21,156 nucleotides of DNA from Syntrophomonas sp. UBA4922 (GTDB lineage: Bacteria; Bacillota; Syntrophomonadia; Syntrophomonadales; Syntrophomonadaceae). A model generated the notes under the pieces. It was given only the letters and a program-made list of their open reading frames with translations, was not told the origin of the DNA and searched no databases. Both the position numbers and the translations under genes were made by a program. Positions 7,593 to 15,561 of this stretch are shown here, piece after piece. Positions within the stretch are counted from its first letter, which is position 1, and every line of letters begins with the position of its first letter. The stretch spans positions 1 through 21,156 of the forward strand of contig DHBS01000045.1 of the NCBI GenBank assembly GCA_002398825.1, written 5' to 3'.

Positions 7593-7602
7593 TTTCGACA
7601 AA
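7593..7602 (-). promoter_or_regulatory. Spo0A-binding box (0A box)
   Basis: The minus strand reads TTTGTCGAAA, matching the TGTCGAA core of the known Spo0A target. It lies 82-91 bases upstream of the second Spo0E-like start codon, and inside an inverted repeat CCTGTCA/TGACAGG (7583-7589 and 7609-7615). Feedback control of a Spo0A phosphatase by Spo0A is inferred. Confidence 0.6.
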
Positions 7603-7658
7603 CGCAGGTGACAGGGGAAGCGCTTTAAAAAATGAGATGAAAAAGAACTCTGAATTCT

Positions 7659-7688
7659 TTGATCAAGTCATTTCCAGTAATCTATAAT
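7659..7688 (+). promoter_or_regulatory. Sigma-A-type promoter for the YmaF-family gene
   Basis: TTGATC at 7659-7664, an 18-base spacer and a perfect TATAAT at 7683-7688, about 80 bases before the start codon. Confidence 0.6.
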
Positions 7689-7766
7689 GCGATCGCTTTG
7701 CCCTGTGTAACACCCAGGAATAATTATCCATATGATATACCAATTAATTGGAAGGAGGTATCTCAT

Positions 7767-8147
7767 TTGCCAAAAATTAAAATCCATGCCGCCAAGAATG
7801 ATTGTATACCGGATCATTGTGAGCGGGAATGCGAAGCAATTCAGACTCATGTTCACGAATTCGCTGGAAGCACTACATTAGAGGGTGCTATTCTCCATAA
7901 CCACAGGTTCGCGGGCGTTACCAGTGAAGCGATTCCGTACAGAAAAAGCCATGTCCACGCCATTCTGGTCAACACTGATTTCTTCTTCAATCATTACCAT
8001 GAAATCGGGATAAGAACGGGTCCGGCAATTTATATCGATCACGATAAGCATATTCACTTTGTAGAGGGTGAAACTACCACCAACTTCGGCCATGACCACG
8101 ATTTCCAGTTTACCACATTCATTGAAGATCCTCTGTTAGTTGATTAG
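7767..8147 (+). CDS. ymaF: YmaF-family histidine-rich protein
   Basis: A 126-residue soluble protein with repeated histidine clusters: HVH at 28-30, HNH at 44-46, HVH at 62-64, HYH at 76-78, HDKHIH at 92-97 and HDHD at 109-112. The pattern of HVHEF, HNHRFAGVT, EAIP, TDFF and TGPAI is that of the YmaF family, conserved in Firmicutes and of unknown function. Spacing of the histidines suggests metal binding, which is inference. The start is TTG, eight bases after GGAGG; an upstream ATG at 7659 lies within the promoter. It is monocistronic, with its own promoter and terminator, and divergent from the second Spo0E-like gene. Confidence 0.85.
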   Translation: MPKIKIHAAKNDCIPDHCERECEAIQTHVHEFAGSTTLEGAILHNHRFAGVTSEAIPYRKSHVHAILVNTDFFFNHYHEIGIRTGPAIYIDHDKHIHFVEGETTTNFGHDHDFQFTTFIEDPLLVD

Positions 8148-8163
8148 ATTAGCTCCCCCAAAC

Positions 8164-8200
8164 CGCCCATCATTAGATAATAAGGATGGGCGTAATTTTT
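8164..8200 (+). terminator. Intrinsic terminator after the YmaF-family gene
   Basis: CGCCCATC at 8164-8171 pairs perfectly with GATGGGCG at 8185-8192 and is followed by TAATTTTT. Confidence 0.85.
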
Positions 8201-8416
8201 GGGGCTAAAGGCTAGTAGGGAGGCAAGCGCGACAAAAGAGAGTAAAGCATGGGAAGGCGTAAGTGGGATGCTTTCCAACCCCATTTACTCAGTCTCGTAT
8301 CCATGCCTTTCCCGGAGACCTGCGTCCGTCACCTTCCCCCGCTCCCGTCGCTGGTACAAGAAAAATTCGGTTTTGTGTTACTATTATTGAGTACGAACTG
8401 TATAGGAGGTTATTTT

Positions 8417-9526
8417 ATGGGGCACATAATTCACTCCAAAGACGAGGTCTATCGTGCTTTGGCGGTACGCCTCAATAAAAATCCGGTGGGAGCGCCGATA
8501 AACGACACCCTGATGGCAATTTTGCAGCGCCTTTATACCGAAGGCGAGGCTATGATAGGAAGCAAGTTCCCGATGATTCCGGTAAGTATCGAAAAAATCG
8601 CGGGTATTACCGGTATGGATATGGAACGATTGAAACCAATACTGGATGGCATGGCTGAACGGGGACTGGTGATGGACTTGCCCCGTAAGGATACGTTTTA
8701 CTATATGCTGACACCGATGGTTGTCGGCTTTTTTGAGTATACTTTCATGCGGGCCGGCAGGGAAGCTGATATGAAGGAACTGGCCAAGCTTTTCAGCAGC
8801 TATTTTGATAATAAAGAGGTTCAGACTGAGTTCGCCGGGCGGGACACCAAATTCATGCGCACACTGGTGTATGAACACCTCATACCCATAGCGGTCGAGA
8901 CTGAGGTCCTGGACTATGAGCGGGCCGGGGAGATCATCCGCCAGTCCGGCGGGGGCTCGCTCTCTATATGTCCCTGCCGCCATAAAGCACAGCATCTGGG
9001 TAGAGCCTGTGATGCGCCGCTTGAAGTATGCACTACCCTGGGCCCGGCTGCGGAGTGGATAATCAGGCGGGGTCTGGGTAAACCTGCCAGCGTAGACGAT
9101 TTGCTGCGGGTGCTCGATGAAACCGAAGCCCTGGGGTTAGTCCATAACTGCGACAATGTCTTGAACAAGCCCACTTATATATGCCACTGCTGCGGATGCT
9201 GCTGCGTGGTTATGACCGGCATCAACAAACACGGACAGTATGCCACCCATCCCAGCAACTTCATTCCGGTATTCGATTCCTTAAACTGCATCGGCTGCGG
9301 TATATGCGCTGATAAATGCCTGATCGGGGCCCTCGCCATGGAGGAAGACCGGGATGGAAACGAGGTCCCGTTTGTGGATGAGAAGGTCTGCCTGGGATGC
9401 GGGGTTTGCGCAAACTTCTGCCCCAATAGCTCTGTAACCATGTCCCGCCGGTCGGTTGTGCACGTTCCACCCCGTAACGGGCGCGAAAAATTCCAACGCA
9501 TCGCCCGGGAGAAAGGCAAAGCCTGA
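8417..9526 (+). CDS. Multi-cluster 4Fe-4S ferredoxin-type protein
   Basis: A 369-residue cytosolic iron-sulfur protein. Residues 1-90 form a helical region resembling a winged-helix fold (TLMAILQRLYTEGEAMIG, then VSIEKIAGITG). A cysteine cluster CPCRHK...CDAPLEVC lies at 185-205, an unusual CHCCGCCC at 256-263, and two classic ferredoxin motifs CIGCGICADKC (291-301) and CLGCGVCANFC (325-335). The ATG follows AGGAGG with seven bases spacing; the open frame extends to 8249 but that part lacks a ribosome site. Redox or electron-transfer function is well supported, the partner is not. It converges with a siroheme reductase gene, a possible electron acceptor. Confidence 0.85.
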   Translation: MGHIIHSKDEVYRALAVRLNKNPVGAPINDTLMAILQRLYTEGEAMIGSKFPMIPVSIEKIAGITGMDMERLKPILDGMAERGLVMDLPRKDTFYYMLTPMVVGFFEYTFMRAGREADMKELAKLFSSYFDNKEVQTEFAGRDTKFMRTLVYEHLIPIAVETEVLDYERAGEIIRQSGGGSLSICPCRHKAQHLGRACDAPLEVCTTLGPAAEWIIRRGLGKPASVDDLLRVLDETEALGLVHNCDNVLNKPTYICHCCGCCCVVMTGINKHGQYATHPSNFIPVFDSLNCIGCGICADKCLIGALAMEEDRDGNEVPFVDEKVCLGCGVCANFCPNSSVTMSRRSVVHVPPRNGREKFQRIAREKGKA

Positions 9527-9671
9527 TCGATACCGGCTTCAGGAGAACTATTTCATAAAGTCGACTGCTGCGCATCTCCGTCGCAGCGGACTTAGACTTC
9601 GCTTCAACTATACGATGAGATGAATGGGGAGACGCGGATGTTGCTTGGCCACCAATACCCAACCAAAAAGG

Positions 9672-10337
9672 CTAACTCTCCAGCTGGTTTATGAATTCCT
9701 CCAGGCCGACGCGGTCAATGTATTTGCCGATACGTTCATGTTTTTTGCCACTCTGGGAATAGACCTTGACGATCCGGTCCACTTTTTCGAGGATCTGCTC
9801 TTCATCGAGGTTATCATAGATGGTCCTGGCGATTCGTGGAGTGGTCCCGCCGTTACCGCCCACCATCAGCCTGAAGCCTTTGGGCATGCCCATCACCCCG
9901 ACATCGCGGAAATGATTCTCCCCGCAGGAGTTGGCACATCCGCTTATGCCCATTTTGAACTTGCTGGGCAGCTGCATGCCGTGATATCGTTCGTCCAGCT
10001 TCAACCCCAGACCGACCGAATCCTGCTGCCCGCGCTTGCAGAAAGTGGTTCCCGGGCAGAATTTTATGCTGCGCACGCATAGACCGATAGCGTAGCTGGG
10101 CTTCATGTCCAGATCCCGCCACACCTCATCCAGGTCTTCTTCTTTCAGGCCTACAATAGCCAGGCGCTGAGCCGAGGTCAGCTTTAAGGCCTGGGCATGG
10201 TATTTTTCCGCTACATCGGCTATTCTTCTCAAAACCTCCGGGGTCACCAACCCGCCGGGCATGTGAGGAACCACCGCGAAGGTTTCTTTGTCCCTCTGCA
10301 AGACGGCGCCTTTATCAAGTAAATCGGTTGCGGCCAT
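9672..10337 (-). CDS. Small siroheme/4Fe-4S sulfite or nitrite reductase-like protein
   Basis: A 221-residue single-module member of the nitrite/sulfite reductase 4Fe-4S family. The cluster and siroheme ligands are in the standard spacing: Cys94 and Cys100 (CPGTTFC) and Cys134 and Cys138 (CANSC). An N-terminal ferredoxin-like half covers residues 10-70. The start ATG (MAATDLL) lies nine bases after AAGGAGG; an upstream in-frame start at 10406 has none. Normal assimilatory enzymes have two such modules and about 550 residues. Small one-module versions occur in methanogens and Clostridia and have been called DSR-like proteins. It could reduce sulfite or nitrite, or act in siroheme-related chemistry; the sequence cannot decide. 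Confidence 0.85.
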   Translation of the reverse strand: MAATDLLDKGAVLQRDKETFAVVPHMPGGLVTPEVLRRIADVAEKYHAQALKLTSAQRLAIVGLKEEDLDEVWRDLDMKPSYAIGLCVRSIKFCPGTTFCKRGQQDSVGLGLKLDERYHGMQLPSKFKMGISGCANSCGENHFRDVGVMGMPKGFRLMVGGNGGTTPRIARTIYDNLDEEQILEKVDRIVKVYSQSGKKHERIGKYIDRVGLEEFINQLES

Positions 10338-10898
10338 TTCATTAAACCTCCTTGAAGCATTTAAGCTCTTTAGACTATTATCATCTGATCGATTAAAATC
10401 ATGCATGCTTCGAACAGGATGGTACCAAAGGCCTCAAGTGGACGCTTGCCGCATTTCCGGGTAGCTGACAGCCAGTGGAGGGTGATACGGAATGCCGTTC
10501 GACTGACGGGAGTTAAGCGGAATCATCGGATAAGATTAATGGGGGTGAGTAACTGTTCCGCCTGTCCTTACGAAAAAACCTCCTCGGAGGAGGAATCTTT
10601 CTTATCAGATAACTTAATGCGAAACAGACCGGCCGCGCTATCATAGTCACCAGGAGCATCTTCAGCAATGGATAGATTGAAAACCCCCGCAATGCTAGGG
10701 AAATCGCTGTCAACAGCGGGGCATGAAATACATAAACCGAAGGCGTTCTGGGAAAGAAAACCGGGCAGGCTGGCTAAAAATCCGCCGCGGCAGGAGATGA
10801 TTCCGGGTGAATAATAAGCGAGTTGCCGATCCGATTGCCCCCAGAGGGGCAGATGAACCGGCAACCATGAACCCCGCTTTAGATTCCATAGTCTGCCC
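10338..10898. other. Structured non-coding tract between the siroheme reductase and a membrane protein
   Basis: No convincing gene. On the plus strand 10451-10459 (GCATTTCCG) pairs with 10488-10495 (CGGAATGC) around an inner GCT-GAC-AGC hairpin. A CCGT/ACGG stem follows at 10495-10509. A terminator-like stem lies at 10578-10592. Two overlapping open frames (10401-10646 plus, 10568-10864 minus) lack ribosome sites and family features. It may be a leader for the reductase gene, a relic of a mobile intron, or an independent RNA. A weak -10-like TAATAG precedes the reductase on the minus strand. Confidence 0.4.
10573..10592 (-). terminator. Minus-strand intrinsic terminator
   Basis: The minus strand reads CCTCCT-CCG-AGGAGG followed by six T's. 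The stem is short but all G-C rich. It would end transcription coming from the small membrane-protein gene, or attenuate the reductase leader. Confidence 0.7.
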
Positions 10899-11357
10899 TT
10901 AAAAATTCCTTTGTGACCGGCCTATCGGTGTGTTATCGCGAATAATGAACAGGAAAACGGGTAAAAGGGCCAATAGAATAGACAGCACGGTATAGAGAAT
11001 CGCCTGGGATGTATAGATTTCAAATAATTTGTAAACAAACAATGCCGCAAAGACCAATAATGCAACACTTATAAGAACCCCTAATACCGGAATCCCGGCT
11101 AAGATTCCGCCGCCCACAAATATGACCGGACACCACAAACCCAAATTATCCAGGTGATAACCGAATACATCCATTTCCTCCACTAATAAACCCATAATGT
11201 ACAGGTCGGCAATTGGAATCCAGGCTAACCAGGGATTTTCAATACCCCGGTTAGCAGCCAGGGTTTGTAGTCCAATCGATTTTAAAACATAGAAGACCAC
11301 CCCGATTCCGGCAAAAAACATGGTGGTGATTCCCGCCACTGCCAGGGCTGTACTCAT
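10899..11357 (-). CDS. Small integral membrane protein of unknown function
   Basis: A 152-residue protein with about four hydrophobic segments (roughly 5-28, 73-90, 90-112 and 119-139). Between the first and second lies ANRGIENPWLAWIPIADLY (35-53), a motif of small uncharacterised membrane proteins in which a Pro-Trp-Leu-Ala-Trp loop precedes a helix. The ATG follows AAGGAG with ten bases spacing. It is monocistronic; the next gene downstream on this strand is 560 bases away, beyond a terminator. I cannot assign a function. Confidence 0.7.
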   Translation of the reverse strand: MSTALAVAGITTMFFAGIGVVFYVLKSIGLQTLAANRGIENPWLAWIPIADLYIMGLLVEEMDVFGYHLDNLGLWCPVIFVGGGILAGIPVLGVLISVALLVFAALFVYKLFEIYTSQAILYTVLSILLALLPVFLFIIRDNTPIGRSQRNF

Positions 11358-11613
11358 ACTAAAACAACTCCTTTATTTTCAATTTTTTATGAAGTAATCG
11401 CACCAAGCCACATATTCGACATGATGCCTGGTCTCTCCTGTTAAATTGAGGAAAAAATCAGGGGTTAACTTCCTGAATAATTTGTTCTGCCGTTAAATTA
11501 TGCACTTTCCCAAGACCTTGGTGGTCAGGAATAGTCCATAATTATTATATTTTAATAGAGTGTAAGGGGTGATGGTTGATAAATCCCCTTTAGGCTTAAA
11601 AGAGAAAAGGATA
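11358..11613. other. Intergenic region upstream of the thiamin operon
   Basis: 256 bases without a gene. The only structure seen is AAGGGG...CCCCTTT around 11564-11591, a weak stem with no strong T-run on either strand. Confidence 0.35.
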
Positions 11614-11643
11614 TTGACATAATTCGCTTAACACGTTTATCCT
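11614..11643 (+). promoter_or_regulatory. Promoter of the thiamin operon
   Basis: Consensus -35 TTGACA at 11614-11619, an 18-base spacer and TATCCT at 11638-11643, just ahead of the TPP riboswitch. Confidence 0.7.
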
Positions 11644-11659
11644 TAATGAAACTGAATAT

Positions 11660-11738
11660 GTTCGGGAGCTTGTGAACAGGCTGAGAGGAAACTGCAGTTT
11701 CGACCGTACCTGATTTGGATAATGCCAACGTAGGGAAC
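11660..11738 (+). ncRNA. TPP riboswitch (THI element)
   Basis: The aptamer has the conserved CTGAGAGG core at about 11681, then ACCTGATTTGGATAATGCCA and CGTAGGGAAC. GTTC at 11660 pairs with GAAC at 11735-11738 to close P1. Binding of thiamin diphosphate would favour the downstream terminator and shut off thiM, thiE and the HAD gene. Confidence 0.96.
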
Positions 11739-11751
11739 ACTGGAAATATTG

Positions 11752-11790
11752 TGGGATGTGCTATGTTACGGCACATCCCATTTCTGTGTG
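11752..11790 (+). terminator. TPP-controlled intrinsic terminator
   Basis: TGGGATGTGC (11752-11761) pairs perfectly with GCACATCCCA (11771-11780) and is followed by TTTCTGTGT. It lies 14 bases past the aptamer, typical for transcriptional control. Confidence 0.8.
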
Positions 11791-11878
11791 GATCTGAAGT
11801 GCGGTAAAAGCCCTTTTACAACCGACGAATCTGGAGGATCTGAAGTAAAAATCATCAAGAATAGAGGAGGTAATTCAC

Positions 11879-12721
11879 ATCAATAAAATACTGAACGACA
11901 TTGCCGAAGCATTGGCCAGAGTGCGTGAAACCACCCCCCTGGTGCACAATATCACCAATTATGTAACCGTCAACGATTGCGCCAACATCCTCCTGGCCTG
12001 CGGCGGGTCTCCCATTATGGCCGATGATATCGAAGAAGTTGAAGATATTACCTCAATTTGCCAGGCTCTGGTGATCAACATCGGCACCTTAAATCAAAGA
12101 ACCATCGCGTCCATGATCAAGGCCGGCAAAAAGGCCAATCAACTCGGACACCCGGTGATCCTGGACCCGGTCGGCGCCGGTGCTTCCCATCTCAGGACCG
12201 GCTCGGTTTTTAAGCTGTTGCAGGAGGTTCGATTTGATGTGGTCCGCGGCAATGTATCGGAAATCATGACGGTTAACTCGGGAGCCGGCAGCACCAAAGG
12301 GGTTGATGCCAGCGCAGACGACCGGGCTCTTCATCAAAACACCGGCCGGGCTATTGACCTGGGCAGGCAATTGAGCCGGAAAGTCGGGGCGATTACCGTG
12401 ACTACCGGGGCGGTGGATATAGTAGCGGACCCTGCAAATGCATTTGTGATAAGAAACGGTCATCCTTTCCTGGGAAAGGTATCAGGTACAGGATGCATGC
12501 TGAGTGCCATGATCGGCGCGTTTTGCGGGGCCAATTTGGACCGACGGCTGGAGGCGACGGCAGCGGCGGTTTGCATGATGGGAATAGCCGGGGAATTGGC
12601 TTATGAAAAGACAGAGAAATATCAGGGTGGTACGGCAGCCTTTAAAATCCACCTGATCGATGCCATGAGCCAGATTGATGAGAATATATTGAAGGCGAGG
12701 ACCAGAATTGAAAGTAGATAG
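11879..12721 (+). CDS. thiM: Hydroxyethylthiazole kinase
   Basis: A 280-residue kinase that phosphorylates 4-methyl-5-(2-hydroxyethyl)thiazole for thiamin salvage. The family signatures PLVHNITNYVTVNDCAN, VLDPVGAGAS, RGNVSEI, TVTTGAVDIVAD and the ATP-site GTGCMLSAMIGAFCG are all present. The start is odd: AGGAGG ends at 11870 and the in-frame codon eight bases later is ATC (11879), giving an N terminus (Ile/Met)-NKILNDIAEAL that matches family length. The first canonical in-frame start is TTG at 11912, 41 bases from the ribosome site, which would cut the N terminus short. It is first in the TPP-controlled operon and overlaps thiE by 14 bases. Confidence 0.93.
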   Translation: MNKILNDIAEALARVRETTPLVHNITNYVTVNDCANILLACGGSPIMADDIEEVEDITSICQALVINIGTLNQRTIASMIKAGKKANQLGHPVILDPVGAGASHLRTGSVFKLLQEVRFDVVRGNVSEIMTVNSGAGSTKGVDASADDRALHQNTGRAIDLGRQLSRKVGAITVTTGAVDIVADPANAFVIRNGHPFLGKVSGTGCMLSAMIGAFCGANLDRRLEATAAAVCMMGIAGELAYEKTEKYQGGTAAFKIHLIDAMSQIDENILKARTRIESR

Positions 12722-13349
12722 AGCATGTATGCTGTTATACGCCGTGACTGACCAGAGTTGGCTGGGAAGCAAGACTGTTGCCGAGGTGGTCGAAGAGGCT
12801 GTTGCCGCCGGAGCTACCTTTGTTCAGCTCCGGGAAAAGGAGGCATCTGATCGGACATTCATGGAGGCCGCCCGGGCTGTGAAGGCTGTAACTGACAGGT
12901 ACCAAGTGCCCCTGGTGATAAACGACAATGTGGCCGTCGCCATGGCGGTAGATGCGGACGGGGTGCATGTGGGGCAGGAAGACATGCCGGTGGCGGCGGT
13001 GCGCGGGCTTATCGGACCCGACAAGATTCTGGGGGTATCGGCGCAAAATGCTGCCCAGGCTGTGGCTGCCCAGAATGACGGCGCTGATTATATTGGGGTC
13101 GGAGCTGTTTTCGCCAGTCCGGTCAAGCCGGATGCCGGTATAGTTGCACGGGAGGAACTCACCAGAATCTGTCAGGCGGTATCTATACCGGTGGTGGCTA
13201 TCGGCGGCATCACAGCGCAAAACATTCTGGAATTGAAGGGCGCCGGCATAGACGGCGTGGCGGTGGTTTCCGCCATATTTGCCCGGCCTGATATCGGAGA
13301 AGCAACAGCTCAGTTGTTAACCCTGGCCCGTGAAATGGTGGGTAATTAA
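12708..13349 (+). CDS. thiE: Thiamin-phosphate synthase
   Basis: A 213-residue TIM-barrel enzyme that joins hydroxymethylpyrimidine diphosphate and thiazole phosphate. Family motifs are YAVTD near the start, FVQLREKEAS, VINDNVAVA, DGVHVGQEDMP, GADYIGVGAVF and VVAIGGIT. The TTG start overlaps the end of thiM and has CGAGGA seven bases upstream; an internal ATG (MLLYAVTD) is an alternative. The last base of its stop is the first base of the next ATG, so the three genes are tightly coupled. Confidence 0.95.
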   Translation: MKVDRACMLLYAVTDQSWLGSKTVAEVVEEAVAAGATFVQLREKEASDRTFMEAARAVKAVTDRYQVPLVINDNVAVAMAVDADGVHVGQEDMPVAAVRGLIGPDKILGVSAQNAAQAVAAQNDGADYIGVGAVFASPVKPDAGIVAREELTRICQAVSIPVVAIGGITAQNILELKGAGIDGVAVVSAIFARPDIGEATAQLLTLAREMVGN

Positions 13350-13996
13350 TGAGATACGCCATCTTTGATCTTGACGGAACCCTGCTGGATTCCATGGGCA
13401 TTTGGGAAAGCCTGGATGCCAAATTTCTCAAACGTTATGGGCAGACTCCCACCCCGGAGATGCACCGGCGCATAAAAACCCTGACTGTCAGAGAAGCCGC
13501 ACAACTGTTCAAAATGAAATATGATCTTCTGCCGACGGTTGACGAGATAAGCTCTGAAATCAATCAGTTATGCACAGAAGAATACCTTAATCATGTGCAA
13601 TTAAAACCCCGAGCCCGCGAGTTTCTGGAATATTTGCATAACAAGGCGGTCAAAATGTGCATCGCCACCGCCGGTCCGCGAACCAACACCGAGCAGGTTC
13701 TGCTTAGAATGGGAATAATCGAATATTTTGATTTTATTTTAACCGGAGATGATATGAAGACCGGCAAGGACGATCCCGAAATCTTCCTGCGCTGTGCAGC
13801 AGGTTTCGGGGCGCCGCCCGGTGAGATCACGGTATTCGAGGACGCGCTTCACGCCGTTAAGAGCGCCAAAAAAGCAGGTTTCAGGGTGATAGGGGTATTT
13901 GATCCCTCAGCAGACCAAGAATGGGTCGAAATAGTTGAAACCTGTGATGATTACATCAAGGATTTCCGGGAAGCCATAGTGATATTAAACATTTAG
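13349..13996 (+). CDS. HAD-superfamily phosphatase, phosphoglucomutase-like subfamily
   Basis: A 215-residue hydrolase with motif I FDLDGTLLDS (nucleophile Asp7, acid/base Asp9), a cap domain at about 18-90, motif II Thr in TAGPRTN, the motif III lysine in GKDDPEIF and motif IV VFEDALHAV. The start overlaps thiE by one base (TAATG). In this operon a role such as hydrolysing thiamin phosphate or the pyrimidine phosphate is plausible, since Firmicutes using TMP need a phosphatase or kinase step; this is inferred from position only. A sugar-phosphate phosphatase is the alternative. Confidence 0.85.
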   Translation: MRYAIFDLDGTLLDSMGIWESLDAKFLKRYGQTPTPEMHRRIKTLTVREAAQLFKMKYDLLPTVDEISSEINQLCTEEYLNHVQLKPRAREFLEYLHNKAVKMCIATAGPRTNTEQVLLRMGIIEYFDFILTGDDMKTGKDDPEIFLRCAAGFGAPPGEITVFEDALHAVKSAKKAGFRVIGVFDPSADQEWVEIVETCDDYIKDFREAIVILNI

Positions 13997-14009
13997 GGGC
14001 GGGGCCAAG

Positions 14010-15338
14010 TCATTTTGCCCGGCGAATCGCATTGAACAAGAAAAAGACAGCCATGCCCAGGAAAGCAGACAGGATGGATCCAATGATTATCGCCAGTTTG
14101 GCCTGATGTATCAACAGCGGATCAGAAAAAGCGAGATTAGTAATAAACAAGGACATAGTAAACCCTATACCAGCCAGACATGACATGGCCCATATCTGCA
14201 TCCACATAATCCCGGAAGGCAGTTGAGCTATACCGAACCTGACGGATAACCAGGACAAGAGAGTAATTCCTATCGGCTTTCCAATAACCAGACCCGCGGC
14301 AATTCCCCAGAACACCGGACTCATCGAACTGATAGTGCCATTTCCTTGACCCAGGTTCACCCCTGCATTGGCCAGGGCAAAGACTGGCAGCACAAGATAA
14401 TTCACGAATGGATAAAGTTTATCCTCAAGTTTTTGCAAGGGGGAATCCAGATTGTCAACCGATACCTTTAGTTTTTTCATCATTTTCCGTTGAGTTTCAT
14501 CTGTACACATGAGATGGAAATCTCCATTAGGAAAGCTATTTATGATACCTTCCGCCTCTGATATAAACTGTGTTTGATTATGGCGAGCCCGTGCCGGAAT
14601 AGTAAATGCCAGCAATACACCGGCTATAGTAGCGTGAATGCCGGAAAGAAAGAAAGTCACCCATAGTGCGATACCCAGAAGAGCGTAAGGATACGTTTTC
14701 CTTACGCCTTTAAAATTTAAGAAAGCCGATACTGACAGAATAATAAAGCCAAAACCCAGATTTACCAGACTTATCTGCTCAGTGTAAAACAACGCAATTA
14801 CCAGGATGGCCCCCATATCATCAAAGATCGCCAGAGCCATCAGGAATACTTTTAAAGCCAGGGGGATTGATGAACCCAGAGCTGTTAAACAAGCCAGTGA
14901 GAAGGCAATATCAGTTGCCATGGGAATACCCCAGCCCGCGTGACCAGGGCCTCCCTGGGTCAAGAGCAGGTAGATCAAGGCTGGAAATACCATGCCTCCC
15001 ACAGCAGCGATGGCCGGCAAAATAGCATTTTCAATGCTCGATAATTCTCCCACCAAAAGCTCTCGCTTGATTTCCAGCCCAATAACAAAAAAGAAATAGG
15101 CCATTAGCGCATCATTGATCCAATGGCCTAAACTATTGCTAATTCCATATCTCCCAATGCTGACGGTGATGAGAGTATCCCATAGGGCATAGTAGCTGTC
15201 GGAATAACTGGAGTTAGCCCAGATAAAGGCAATGATAGTCGCTGAAAACAGCAGTAAAATGCTTCTCATCCTATCGTCAAGAAATTTGGATAATGGCCGC
15301 ATCATTTGCGTTAGGAACAGACCGTTATTGTCCCTCAT
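14010..15338 (-). CDS. nhaA: Na+/H+ antiporter NhaA
   Basis: A 442-residue membrane antiporter that exports sodium or lithium in exchange for protons. The ion site is visible as ATDIAF (Asp143) and the adjacent aspartates in LAIFDDMGAI (173-174), with the late LPVFALANAGVNLG helix. About twelve hydrophobic segments are present. It is longer than the 388-residue E. coli enzyme, partly from a cytoplasmic loop of about 55 residues before LYPFVNYLVLP. The chosen ATG lies six bases after GAAGGAGAG... upstream; a frame to 15419 has no ribosome site. A terminator-containing leader precedes it. Convergent with the HAD gene, only 13 bases apart. Confidence 0.95.
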   Translation of the reverse strand: MRDNNGLFLTQMMRPLSKFLDDRMRSILLLFSATIIAFIWANSSYSDSYYALWDTLITVSIGRYGISNSLGHWINDALMAYFFFVIGLEIKRELLVGELSSIENAILPAIAAVGGMVFPALIYLLLTQGGPGHAGWGIPMATDIAFSLACLTALGSSIPLALKVFLMALAIFDDMGAILVIALFYTEQISLVNLGFGFIILSVSAFLNFKGVRKTYPYALLGIALWVTFFLSGIHATIAGVLLAFTIPARARHNQTQFISEAEGIINSFPNGDFHLMCTDETQRKMMKKLKVSVDNLDSPLQKLEDKLYPFVNYLVLPVFALANAGVNLGQGNGTISSMSPVFWGIAAGLVIGKPIGITLLSWLSVRFGIAQLPSGIMWMQIWAMSCLAGIGFTMSLFITNLAFSDPLLIHQAKLAIIIGSILSAFLGMAVFFLFNAIRRAK

Positions 15339-15528
15339 AATCTCTCCTTCGTTAAGATAATCTTGGGTATATAATTCCCGGATAATGCGGTAATTCGCTG
15401 CTGAGTTCTGAGCTGGCAACCTTTGACCTTATTCATATACTCAGTAAATCCTTTCAACGTGGATTCACAGTTCCCCTATTATTCCTAACCTCTGTATATA
15501 ACACCAATGAGGTTGATAAATCTACAAT

Positions 15529-15561
15529 AAAAAAAGCGGCCAGCCCTGTTACAGGCTACCC
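15529..15561 (-). terminator. Intrinsic terminator in the nhaA leader
   Basis: On the minus strand GGGTAGCC-TG pairs with CA-GGGCTGGCC around a three-base loop, with one mismatch and one bulge, and is followed by GC and seven T's (15529-15535). It is about 190 bases before the nhaA start codon. Confidence 0.75.

Noticed and set aside
8249..8416. N-terminal extension of the ferredoxin-type protein
   Set aside because: No ribosome site upstream of 8249, while AGGAGG directly precedes the ATG at 8417.
8384..8995. 203-residue open frame on the minus strand
   Set aside because: Antisense to the ferredoxin-type gene, low-complexity composition, no plausible start site.
10401..10646. 81-residue open frame on the plus strand
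   Set aside because: Arginine-rich translation of a structured tract without a ribosome site.
10568..10864. 98-residue open frame on the minus strand after the membrane protein
   Set aside because: No ribosome site, ends inside a terminator, and no recognisable motif; a decayed gene cannot be excluded.
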